Under the pieces are notes generated by a model. It was not told where the DNA came from. It saw only the letters and a list, made by a program, of their open reading frames with translations, and ran no database searches. Positions 51,237-59,997 of a stretch of 64,000 bases of DNA are shown here, piece after piece. The stretch's first letter is position 1. Every line of letters starts with the position of its first letter. Origin of the DNA: Alloascoidea africana. Taxonomy: Eukaryota; Ascomycota; Alloascoideomycetes; Alloascoideales; Alloascoideaceae. The stretch covers positions 186,001 through 250,000 of the forward strand of contig JAKTTT010000028.1 of assembly GCA_030581615.1 (NCBI GenBank), written 5' to 3'. The position numbers and the translations under genes are program-made.

Positions 51237-53960
51237 TTATTGCAAATTTGGGCCAATTTTGATGATCGCTCCCGCGCCATTAGAAACCGTCCCGGATCGA
51301 GTGCTGTTTGGGAATACCCCATAGGGGCTTTCAACCTCTCGCGGCTGTTGCTGTTGTTGTAGTAGTAGTTGTTGTTGCTGGTGCTGCAATAGAAGCTGCG
51401 CTGAGACATTTGAAACACGGTTCATCATAGGGCCCACGATCCCCGATGAAAGAGAAACCTGATCCTGATCCTTTTCGAAAAACGAAAGCTCATCGGATTG
51501 GGTTGTGGATATTGTGGAAGGCGAGCTCATGTTTAGGGCGCTTCTCGCCGCGGGCATCATTATGGGCATTGCGAGCATCTTGGACTTTAGGGCTAGCGAT
51601 GATCCGTTTCCATCGCTGGTTCTATTGGATTGGCTACTGGTGAGGATCGAATGTGGAGAGTAAGATGACGAGTAAGAGTAGGAATTCGTTATGGATGGTT
51701 TTCTTGGTCTCGCCAGTCCTCCCAGTTCCACTGTGTTCATTGAACTGGTAGACATTTTCTTCCGCGGCGATCTCGTGTAGCTTCCATGCTGTTTGGTCCA
51801 TTGTTGCTGCTGTTTTAGCATTTGACTACTAGACTTACTCTTGATATGCTTTTGTTTACTCTTATTGCTCTTTTTCTTGACCCCAGACCCATAATTGTAG
51901 TCTCCTTTTTGTAGCATCATCATTCTTGCATATGTCATTTGGTCTATACCTTCAGGTATCCCCTGTCCCAAGTGAACTGCAGCAGGCGATGGAGTTGATA
52001 CTGAAAGTACACCGAGGCTCTCGTTTGACCCTTGGCCTGGATCTGGATCCTCCAGATATATCGCGGAACTGATAGATTCGCTGAGAGTACTTGAAAACGA
52101 CCGGTTTCGAAAATCAGCGCTAAGCCGGCCTGATATGCTTTTCCGATTCTGATGTAGCCTATACTGCTCTTCCTGTTCCAACTCTCGTTCCCGCTCCTGT
52201 CTTTCCATCTTCTCCTCGTGTTCAAGTACCTGCCCTAGATACTCTGCTCTGGATAATGCATTTGGCAGTTCTGTCAGCATTTTCAAGTCTGCAAACCACT
52301 CTTTCATCATCTCGTAGCTGTCTGTCCTAAACGCCCATGTATGGCCCTTGCCTTTGGCCCTCCCACCAGCGTCTCTTCTCTTTGCAACAACGACAAATTT
52401 CGTGGCATACTTGAATGGATCTTTCCGGTGTCTCATTCCAGCGTTTGCAACGGGATCGTCCGTCCCTACAAGCTTGCACTGGTCCACAAGTAGTGACATC
52501 GTCGGCATGGTAGTTTCTCGTCGCCAATCGCTTGACTTGAACTCATGGAGAAATGTTGGCGTCAGAATATACCATCCGCGGCTATAGCTTTTCAAGAACT
52601 TGCTTTTCCGATCAAGCCAGCCATTCTTCAGTTCGATGGCAACCGGGTCATTCATGTTATCGTAGTAAATGTCTTCTGTCTTACGCGGTGTCAAGTTTGG
52701 ATCAATAAAAGAAGAGTCTCTTGATACGAACGCATCCCACTCAAATTCCAAGTCTTTTGTCAGAAACCCAGAATCAATCTTGCTCGACAGAAGATCTATT
52801 GTAGCCATTGAGTGTGTGCGCATAAGTAGTGAGAAAGTGCTCAAAGCCATTTGTAACTCATTAACGACCACCTTCTCAAGCTCTTTGCCTGAGCCCTGGA
52901 GATTCAGAAATGCTTCCTGAAGATAGTTCTCCTCAATTATCTGCCGCCGTATCTGTCTATCCACCACCACTTTTACTAAGTATGGGTCCTGTCTGCCAGA
53001 AAGCGCTTCGGGCGTTCTCTTTGCAATATCGAGGTACTGTGCATAACAAGACAAGTTCTTTCTCGTTATTTCAATCTCTTTCGCCACTGTATTTTTAAAA
53101 TCCGAGGCCAGACTCTGGATCTCTTTTATCTTTACCGCGAGATCTCGCTTCAGGTCCTCTAGCCGAGGAATCACGTTTTTGTTCAGCTGCTTGGCTATTG
53201 TTTTGGCGTTGCTGGATGCTGTCTTGTGGAAAATGAGCATCTGTGCAGGCAAGTCCTGAATCGAGCCCTCGCCAAAGGGGACAAAGAATTGCTGCTTCTG
53301 AGAAAGATCTATGCCATCATCTATAGACCCCGACGTGATTCCCGTGCCCCCGTCTTCCAGAGTGGCCATTGTGCCAGAAGTGAAGAATGGGAAACATACT
53401 GCGTGTCCGAGCCGGTCGTGCTGCCGGTATACCTCTTCGTTTACCAAGGCGACTTCTTTCAGATACTGTATCAGAGCCCGAATTATAGCCATCCAAGCAT
53501 TGAAACGGGCGGCGAGCACCTCGGTTGGGTTTGCATTCACTGGAAGTGGTGTCCACAGTGGAGAACTCATTTTGGATTTCATAGTGTCGTCTTCGTGGAG
53601 GAGTTTTGACCTGTCCGTTTCCATTTCACCGGCATTCACGCCAAAGCTTTCACGAGATTTGGATGTGTTTGCACGATGGCGGCTCTGGTGAAGTCCTTGC
53701 ATGGGCTCTGATGTTGATGTTGATATTGAAACAGACGTCCGGTTCGACGGTTTGCCCTCGGTATGGCGACGACGACGCCGCCGAGGCCGCTGTGTACCGT
53801 CTGACAGAGAGGTTGGATTTGAAGATGCACTTTGAGCAGCGAGAATGGGCTTCAGGTTAAGGCTTTGTACATGTTTGTGGTGGGCAGGTACTGTCTGGCT
53901 CTGACTTTGTTGTAGGATTAAAGAAGAGTCCAGGGAGCGCCGTGTCTGGTGTCCGTTCAT
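51237..53960 (-). CDS. PH-domain protein of the Rgc1/Ask10 (or Slm1/2) type
   Basis: A 907-residue protein. The basic, Ser-rich N-terminus (RPRRRRRRHTEG) is followed by an F-BAR-like helical region at about 145-400: EVLAARFNAWMAIIRALIQY, FGEGSIQDLPAQMLIFHKTA, IPRLEDLKRDLAVKIKEIQS, and SGRQDPYLVKVVVDRQIRRQ. The PH domain covers about 438-560, starting LKNGWLDRKSKFLKSYSRGWY. The rest is Gln/Ser-rich and ends with a poly-Gln run. In yeast, Slm1/Slm2 link PI(4,5)P2 to TORC2; Rgc1/Ask10 regulate the glycerol channel Fps1. The SGRQDP-YLVK text and long tail make me favour Rgc1/Ask10. The PH fold is clear, the subfamily less so. Confidence 0.78.
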   Translation of the reverse strand: MNGHQTRRSLDSSLILQQSQSQTVPAHHKHVQSLNLKPILAAQSASSNPTSLSDGTQRPRRRRRRHTEGKPSNRTSVSISTSTSEPMQGLHQSRHRANTSKSRESFGVNAGEMETDRSKLLHEDDTMKSKMSSPLWTPLPVNANPTEVLAARFNAWMAIIRALIQYLKEVALVNEEVYRQHDRLGHAVCFPFFTSGTMATLEDGGTGITSGSIDDGIDLSQKQQFFVPFGEGSIQDLPAQMLIFHKTASSNAKTIAKQLNKNVIPRLEDLKRDLAVKIKEIQSLASDFKNTVAKEIEITRKNLSCYAQYLDIAKRTPEALSGRQDPYLVKVVVDRQIRRQIIEENYLQEAFLNLQGSGKELEKVVVNELQMALSTFSLLMRTHSMATIDLLSSKIDSGFLTKDLEFEWDAFVSRDSSFIDPNLTPRKTEDIYYDNMNDPVAIELKNGWLDRKSKFLKSYSRGWYILTPTFLHEFKSSDWRRETTMPTMSLLVDQCKLVGTDDPVANAGMRHRKDPFKYATKFVVVAKRRDAGGRAKGKGHTWAFRTDSYEMMKEWFADLKMLTELPNALSRAEYLGQVLEHEEKMERQERERELEQEEQYRLHQNRKSISGRLSADFRNRSFSSTLSESISSAIYLEDPDPGQGSNESLGVLSVSTPSPAAVHLGQGIPEGIDQMTYARMMMLQKGDYNYGSGVKKKSNKSKQKHIKSKSSSQMLKQQQQWTKQHGSYTRSPRKKMSTSSMNTVELGGLARPRKPSITNSYSYSSSYSPHSILTSSQSNRTSDGNGSSLALKSKMLAMPIMMPAARSALNMSSPSTISTTQSDELSFFEKDQDQVSLSSGIVGPMMNRVSNVSAQLLLQHQQQQLLLQQQQQPREVESPYGVFPNSTRSGTVSNGAGAIIKIGPNLQ
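51344..51394. repeat. TTG/CTG trinucleotide repeat (poly-Gln) in the PH-protein gene
   Basis: Codes on the minus strand for the HQQQQQLLLQQQQQ run near the C-terminus. Confidence 0.85.
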
Positions 53961-54841
53961 ATATGGGTAAATGTCCTGTGGGAACAGAAAGACGAGAAGA
54001 GAAGAAAAGAGAAGCTAAAATAAAAACAATGTAATGGATGGGTCTTCTGGTATGGTATGTCTTGGTGGCTATATCAAATCAAGGCGAGACGAAACACGGA
54101 TACATTAGGCACTATTACATATGGGACATCTCGGTCTCAGATTCGTCTGTTTGTATCTGTGAAGCTTCGCATGGGCTTGCCTGTGGCTAGGACAAACGGA
54201 ATATCCAGGTCAAACAAATGGATAAATAAATGAAAAGAGAGAACGTGCTTTCGAGATTGGTGCCCAGAAGTTTCTGATAACAAGAATTGGAGATTCCATG
54301 CCATGTCGGCCGGCCGATTCGTGATATTGGAGTAAAGGCGCATTGGACACCGAGTCTTGGAGAATTCTGGACTTTCTTTCGGTTCTGTTCTCTAACAATT
54401 TATGTATTTGCTTGAGTCATACTTGATAGCGTAAGGAAAGAAGAAGAAGAAAAAATAACACAACTGTATACAAACTTATATCCTATATCATTAGTCAATA
54501 TCAAACTCCAAAAATGTTACAAAAAAAAAGAAAAAAAAAACTCAATCTCTAAATGTTTCACCAACGAATCTTTAACCAGTGGAAAAATATAAAAACCGTT
54601 GTGGACAACTGAAACCAATACAACCAAATCTATACAATACCAATCGCTCAAAACATGCCTAACAGAAACACATCCCGTTGATCGTTTAAAATTTTTGTTC
54701 ATGCCAGTTGTTGTCGTATTCATGATCTACCCCAGAATCTCTTGGTTTATCGCTTTTTTCATTTCAACAAGAGTTAGCAGTTGTTGAGTGCCAACTTATC
54801 GATATTTCTTCGGAAGCATCAATGCCGTGTAATTGATTGTT
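53961..54841. other. Intergenic region, PH-protein promoter and AUR1 3' end
   Basis: A 0.88 kb region with purine and poly-A runs near 54435-54540. Short frames on both strands look spurious. I see no gene. Confidence 0.45.
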
Positions 54842-56209
54842 TCAACTGAACCTTGATGATGAAGGGTCTTTAGGCGATAGGGGCATTTGCGCAGGATTAA
54901 ATGAAAAGTTACTTGTTGCAGATTCTACATAATCGTCAAGAACCGGAGAACTCGTTGTGCTTGATGCTCGGGAAACAGGTCTCTCCTCAAATATAGACGA
55001 GAATGACGATATGGAGGTGCTTGTGCTCGGGGAATATATCGTTCCGTCATAAGGATGAGGATCAAATGGGCCACCTGCAGGACCTCCGGCTGAAATTGAT
55101 AACGGTGGCAGCATCTCAAACTCATAGTCTCTCATAAAGCCCAAGGAATTCTTAGAGAAAGGCCCACTTGACGAGGACTCGATTTCAATCGCCTCATAGG
55201 ACCATCTGCAAAAACACTCTGAAAACACTCTCGGCAAAAAGGTGTATTTTGTAAAGTAGAAAACGGCAAACGAAAGCGTGGCACCACCTGTCAAATCGAT
55301 AAAGTAGTGATGTGTCAGGTACATTGTGCTCCACCAGATCCACAAGACATAAGCTGTTGCGAAAGGGGCCAGTCTCGGAAAAGTGTGCGAGAGGAACAAT
55401 GCCTCCATAACAGCACAGCCCGAGTGTAACGATGGGAACGCTCCAAAAACCATTGGCGAAGCGCCAAACGTGCTCGTGTACATGTTTAATCCCAATATAC
55501 TGTCGATTCGAGCAAGTCCACCCGGAGAACCCGGCATGGAGTAGTTTGCAGGGGCCAAGCCGTGGAGGTTCTTGTACCAAGGAGGAGAGGCCGGGAAGAA
55601 GATCTGCGTCAAAACGCCAAACAAGTTCATATATCCAAATGCAAAGGCATATGCTCTTAGCGTCTTGGGAGGAGCAAACAGGAAAAGAGCAATTGCGAGG
55701 ACAAAAGGTGCACCAAAATGCACTAGTCCATAGGGGATCCACGCCAAAACGTCCAACACGGGGGAGGTGTACGAGGCTAAGACATTGCTCAGATTGCCAC
55801 CATACAGAATAGTCTCCATTGCAGGCAGTACCCGAACATGGATGTTGGGTCTCCATGAAGCTGGGATGAACTGGCACGAGTAAAACAAGATCAGCCAGGT
55901 GAAAATAGGCATGGCCGGGAAGAAGAATTGAGACGTGATGGGAAGCAGCAATGCAAGCGTCAAAAGGCCTGCGAGGATGATCCGGACGAAAAGCGGTGGG
56001 TTCTCAATTATGATAAACGAAAAGAGAAGACAACCTCCTTGCAAAACGTATTGCAAGTCCATGGCGACAAACTGGTGGGATTGGACCTTTTGGATAGATT
56101 TGCGGATGCTAAAAGACGTCTCCAAGTCCGCGATCGTCGAACCCGGCGGTTTCTCTGAAATAAACCGTAGCTGGAACCATTTCCCTAAGGAAGTGTCTTG
56201 AAGCTTCAT
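54842..56209 (-). CDS. AUR1: Inositol phosphorylceramide synthase catalytic subunit Aur1
   Basis: This 455-residue Golgi membrane enzyme transfers phosphoinositol from phosphatidylinositol to ceramide, an essential fungal sphingolipid step and the target of aureobasidin A. It has several hydrophobic segments through the middle (for example GCLLFSFIIIENPP, LAGLLTLALLLPITSQFFF, PFVLAIALFLF). The two PAP2-like catalytic boxes are GAFPSLHSG near residue 257 and THHYFIDLTGG near 298, carrying the expected His, His and Asp. The tail is Ser/Pro-rich and cytosolic in type. The first ATG is at 56209; the open stretch before it has none. Length and motifs match the family well. Confidence 0.94.
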   Translation of the reverse strand: MKLQDTSLGKWFQLRFISEKPPGSTIADLETSFSIRKSIQKVQSHQFVAMDLQYVLQGGCLLFSFIIIENPPLFVRIILAGLLTLALLLPITSQFFFPAMPIFTWLILFYSCQFIPASWRPNIHVRVLPAMETILYGGNLSNVLASYTSPVLDVLAWIPYGLVHFGAPFVLAIALFLFAPPKTLRAYAFAFGYMNLFGVLTQIFFPASPPWYKNLHGLAPANYSMPGSPGGLARIDSILGLNMYTSTFGASPMVFGAFPSLHSGCAVMEALFLSHTFPRLAPFATAYVLWIWWSTMYLTHHYFIDLTGGATLSFAVFYFTKYTFLPRVFSECFCRWSYEAIEIESSSSGPFSKNSLGFMRDYEFEMLPPLSISAGGPAGGPFDPHPYDGTIYSPSTSTSISSFSSIFEERPVSRASSTTSSPVLDDYVESATSNFSFNPAQMPLSPKDPSSSRFS

Positions 56210-56604
56210 GGTGCCAATTACAATTAGAGAGTCGTTAAACGAGTGCAAGGATCTAAGAGGAATGAGAAAAAGGAAAGAATCCGAACCTTATGGTTTCGTC
56301 ATCTGGTATGTGCTATCTCGGTTACCCGGATGAAAGGGAAGAGAACTCCGAAAATCCAGTCTTTTTACACTTTTACGGATATGAAAAGACATGTGAGATC
56401 TTCTGTGAGAAAAAGGCACAGTGTCAAGCAATTTGTAACTAGCTCTGTTTTGCTGTTTTACATATAATATAACGGTAACAGAACAAAAGAAACACGTCAT
56501 GTCTTCAATGTACACGGAAGTCAATACATTCTTGAATGCCAACTTCCGTGCACGTATTTATTTGAATTATTAACTTTCCACACAAAATCTCAATCCATCT
56601 AAAT
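56210..56604. other. Intergenic region, AUR1 promoter and RPL14 3' end
   Basis: About 0.4 kb. No gene or clear element; a short self-complementary stretch lies near 56512-56550 (TACACGGAAGT ... ACTTCCGTGCA), which could form a hairpin downstream of RPL14. Confidence 0.45.
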
Positions 56605-57324
56605 CTAAGCCTTGGCCAATGCCTTCTTGACGGCATACCTCTTCTGCTTCTTCAGAACCATAACCTGGAATCTCTCAAAGTCAGTAAGCTGGCTTCTTCG
56701 CTCACGCTGAGCAATCTTCTTGGCCCATGAGGAGGCAGCCCACTTGTCAGAAACACCTGCTGCAGTCCATTTCTTGCTGATGACTGAGGAGCGGGCACCA
56801 CGGGGAAGGTGGGGGATAACCAAAGGTGTGAGGACGACATGGGCCAAAGCGGCAGCCTGGCGTGGGACATCCGTGGTAGGACCATCAATCAAGACCTAAT
56901 CGGAAAAAAAAATGTTAGCCACGAGCATCTTTATTGGAAACTAAAATCGTTATCAAAACATGGAGACCAAGAGGTTTCGAGGAGAATCGGTTAAGATCTG
57001 TTGAACATTCTTCATAAAAATCGCTCTAAAAGCATTCATCAAAAATACAAAGCTGTTGAATGCTATTCAAAGTGTTGACATTGCCATAATTTTTATTGTC
57101 CAAAAAACAGCAACAGTCTCAAAGTATTGTAATTCTCCTCTGAACCTCTCTCTGTTGGAGTGTCTAATCATGTTACTTGATTCTGAAAAACTTACTCTCT
57201 TGTGGTCAATGATTTCAACAATGGTTGCCAACTTTCCCGAATCAGCACCCTTCTTGATAAGAACAACACGTCCGACTTCAACAAGTCTCCAGTTGGCTGT
57301 TTTAACTGAGGTAACGGCAGACAT
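56605..57324 (-). CDS. RPL14: 60S ribosomal protein eL14 (Rpl14), two exons
   Basis: Exons are 57324-57196 and 56895-56605, giving 139 residues. The 300 bp intron has donor GTAAGT, branch GGCTAAC followed by a poly-pyrimidine run, and acceptor ATTAG; it sits early in the gene, as is usual for yeast ribosomal protein introns. The sequence is close to yeast Rpl14: [26 protein letters not shown], then across the splice [38 protein letters not shown] and the terminal KKALAKA. This is a basic protein of the large cytosolic subunit. Confidence 0.97.
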
Positions 57325-57472
57325 TTCTTATAGTATCAAAAAGTTGGTTTTTTGTTGCAGTTTGTCGTTGATGCTGATGCTTTTTGGTTGTGAAGTTGAC
57401 GGCGTTCTGGTGTTGAAAGTGTGAGTGCTTGGTGTGTTTGGGTGTCCCACGGGTTTCCCAATAGGGAACATA

Positions 57473-57524
57473 CACGTGATTACGGTCAGCCTAGGGTAAA
57501 GCCCTAAGATATGCAAGCCCTAGA
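57473..57524 (-). promoter_or_regulatory. RPL14 promoter: CACGTG plus Tbf1-like CCCTA sites
   Basis: CACGTG (57473-57478) is followed by CTAGGGTAA (57491-57499), AGCCCTAA (57500-57507) and AGCCCTAG (57517-57524), about 150-200 bp upstream of the RPL14 ATG. ARCCCTAA is the known Tbf1 site, and the Tbf1 plus Cbf1 pairing is the ribosomal-protein promoter type of yeasts that do not use Rap1. Motifs are seen directly; binding is inferred. Confidence 0.6.
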
Positions 57525-57623
57525 TATTACCCGGTTTGAAGTAGCTGTAAAGAAATGAACAGAAATATGGACCGAAACAAGACTTTATTGTCTGTATTTC
57601 ATCTATTTCCTATCCTATCTCAT

Positions 57624-58846
57624 CTAGTTCAGTTCTCGACCACCGCCGGCCTCTGTGTAACATTTCACAAGTGTTAGCGGGACGCATATACATTTCACAA
57701 TATTAAAATGGGAGTGCACATACCTTGGCCCAATTTGTAAGTCCCAATGGACTTACCCCAGTTAATCTTTGATCTGGTAACAGGGAGCTGTCTTCGCAAG
57801 TTTTTGAATGAATCCTCGTTCAATCCAATAAAAGACAAGTTAATTGCTTCCTCCAATTTGGATTCTGCAGTTCTGATGAACTTTACGACACTGGTAGCAG
57901 ATTTGCTTGCAACTTCACCATCAATCTTCTTTGAAGTCTTTAATCTCACATTGCCATCCTCGTAGTAGTGGATATCAAGCTCAACGGTACCATTGATTGA
58001 TCCTGATGAAGGTTCGTATAGGTATGAGGATTTCCATTTTCCATTCCAAAAGTTGCCAGGGTTGTATCTCTCATCGGTTATGAGTATCGCAATTGATCCG
58101 TTGTCCACGGGGTAGACTCCATATGCTGAATCATAGGGGAAGTGATCCGCAACGTAGTAGCCAATTTCCTTGGATAATTCGGACCTTTGGGTTTAAAGTT
58201 AGCTAAGTGGGATACAGGTTTTTATCTTAAATGGTATCATACACTTCTGAAGTTGCAGATGTAAAGTATTCCTCAACATTGATGGGTCGCTATTCGTATG
58301 TGAGTTGTCAAGTTCTGTACCATAATTTTAGATTAGAAGAGTACATACGCCACTCCTTGAATCAAGTGAGAATATCTTTTCTGATTCGTAGTCTATGAAT
58401 TGGGACCCCTTCTGATTGTACTTTGAGAGGATTGTCTAGAAACGGATCATTAGCATCGATCTCTTTCTTAATGCTCCAAAAAAAAAATGAAACACAACTC
58501 TACCTTTCTGGAATTTCCCGGAAGAGATACAGAAGTGAGCTGATCAACGTGATACTTCTCAACAGAGCTGGTCAATTCGGGAATGGAAGGCGATTCAACA
58601 ATGCCCTTGATGTCTAAGTTGGAGATGTTTGGTTATTGACCTCTTCTTTGCACCAAATATCCAATGAGTCCAATTCATACCATCCACGACAGCATTAAGC
58701 TAGAAATACTTTTAGTCAGTGCTCTGTTTCTCTCATCGCTTGAATCATGTTTCTGTATCTCAGGTGTAAACAAAATCGAAACATACTTCGCCTGGTGGAG
58801 CATCCGATATGAATTCCGAGACGATTTCGCCCAAAGACTGACTCAT
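57624..58846 (-). CDS. CAP1: F-actin capping protein alpha subunit Cap1, seven exons
   Basis: Exons are 58846-58787, 58699-58681, 58613-58504, 58435-58349, 58289-58243, 58184-57724 and 57652-57624, giving 270 residues (yeast Cap1 has 268). All six introns (58-87 bp) keep the frame and use GTATGT, GTATGA or GTAGAG donors. The assembled text follows the family: ISDAPPGE-LNAVVD-DIKGIVE near the start, ILSKYNQKGSQFIDYES, KEIGYYVADHFPYDSAYG, NPGNFWNGKWKS, HYYEDGNVRL, and RRQLPVTRSKINWGKSIG. It forms a heterodimer with the beta subunit and caps actin barbed ends in cortical patches. The 19 nt second exon is a microexon. Seven exons is very high for a budding yeast gene. Confidence 0.93.
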
Positions 58847-59194
58847 CGCTACGAACGACTGATGTTGATGTTTGAAATTGAGGCTGAAAAAGAGCTCTAA
58901 GGGGGAAAAGGAAGAGCAAAATTGTGTGTTTTAGTTAACACGGTGGTGGAGTGTGTGGAGTGTGTCTGTGCTTCTCCTAAACACCCATCTCAGAAATGCC
59001 TGAAGCCCACACAGCCAGGACATATCTGGAGCACTATAACCAGAATAAAGAAGTTACCACCTTCTAGTTGTGTTAAATATTATGCAACTTGCTTTAAGGA
59101 CTCTATAAAAAAACACCAAAAAAAAGAAATATGAACAAGAACGTGTTTGCACAGACAACAAAATGACAAAGGAACCAGATGTCAAGGCAAAATC
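58847..59194. other. Intergenic region, CAP1 promoter
   Basis: About 0.35 kb between the CAP1 ATG and the stop of the next minus-strand gene. Nothing recognised. Confidence 0.4.
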
Positions 59195-59788
59195 CTACAA
59201 CTTTTCCAGTACGGCCCTCCCGATCTTCCCTAGTTGTTGCTCTCTTACTGCTATTTCATCCAGCGAACATCCTTCTCCATAAATACAGCCCAGTAGATAG
59301 CTTTCTTCTTCACCGGCTGCTGGACCACCACCATCAGATCCGTTGCCATTAATGCCATTCTGATGCTGTATTTTGAGGAGGTTGCTTCTTGTTAGACTTC
59401 CCGTAGTTGCCAAAGATCCCGTTGCTGATGGTATTCGGGATCCCAGTCCTGATATTGAGCCATGGCCATTGTCCTCTACAGAAACAGAGCGATCGATTCT
59501 AATCTGCGTTCCGTAATTTTGTGTTCCAGTCCGTGTATTACTGATGGCAAAGGTCACCTTTGACAAATTTCCCACTTTTAAAATTTCGCCTTTTGATTCT
59601 GTACCGTCGAAAGCCTTTTGATATCGGTTCAACAGATCAAACCGTGGGCCTTCCAATACCGTTTGTCCATCTGTTGAGGTAGTCAGCGGCGTTGTTTGCA
59701 GAGATAACTGAGAGGTTATGGTTGCTGTTTTGCCGGCCTGGGGTGAACCACCGCTCCTCGGCCTTGTTACTTTGTCCAGAACAGCCAT
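59195..59788 (-). CDS. Unidentified protein of 197 residues
   Basis: The frame starts at the ATG at 59788 (MAVLDKVTRPRSGG). The first third is Thr/Ser-rich. A more ordered part reads GPRFDLLNRYQKAFDGTE and LKVGNLSKVTFAISNTRTG. A Gly/Asn/Ser-rich linker precedes a C-terminal block, ESYLLGCIYGEGCSLDEIAV and LGKIGRAVLEKL, that looks like a conserved helix. No membrane segment or catalytic motif is visible. I do not recognise it. An overlapping frame that starts upstream at MSKLRRPYRP was considered less likely. Confidence 0.6.
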   Translation of the reverse strand: MAVLDKVTRPRSGGSPQAGKTATITSQLSLQTTPLTTSTDGQTVLEGPRFDLLNRYQKAFDGTESKGEILKVGNLSKVTFAISNTRTGTQNYGTQIRIDRSVSVEDNGHGSISGLGSRIPSATGSLATTGSLTRSNLLKIQHQNGINGNGSDGGGPAAGEEESYLLGCIYGEGCSLDEIAVREQQLGKIGRAVLEKL

Positions 59789-59997
59789 GTTGGTCGTAGT
59801 GGTGAAGGTGTGGTGATGATGATGATGATGAACGGGGTGTACTAAAGAAGAGAGAGCGAGTTCGCGGGGGCGATGGGCGGTAAGGTCTCCTGAGCTTGGA
59901 CATGTCGAACTTTACAACTCCCAACTAAGCAAAAAACTCATTATAACTCTAGTGCGATCTATAAAAGCCCTTAAATACATTAACCAATACGTCATTA

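Noticed and set aside
55194-55877. A 227-codon frame overlapping AUR1 on the same strand
   Set aside because: It is a shifted reading of the AUR1 coding sequence; AUR1 motifs are intact in the other frame.
56896-57195. A snoRNA in the RPL14 intron
   Set aside because: A TGATGA C-box-like hexamer is present, but no paired D box or terminal stem was found.
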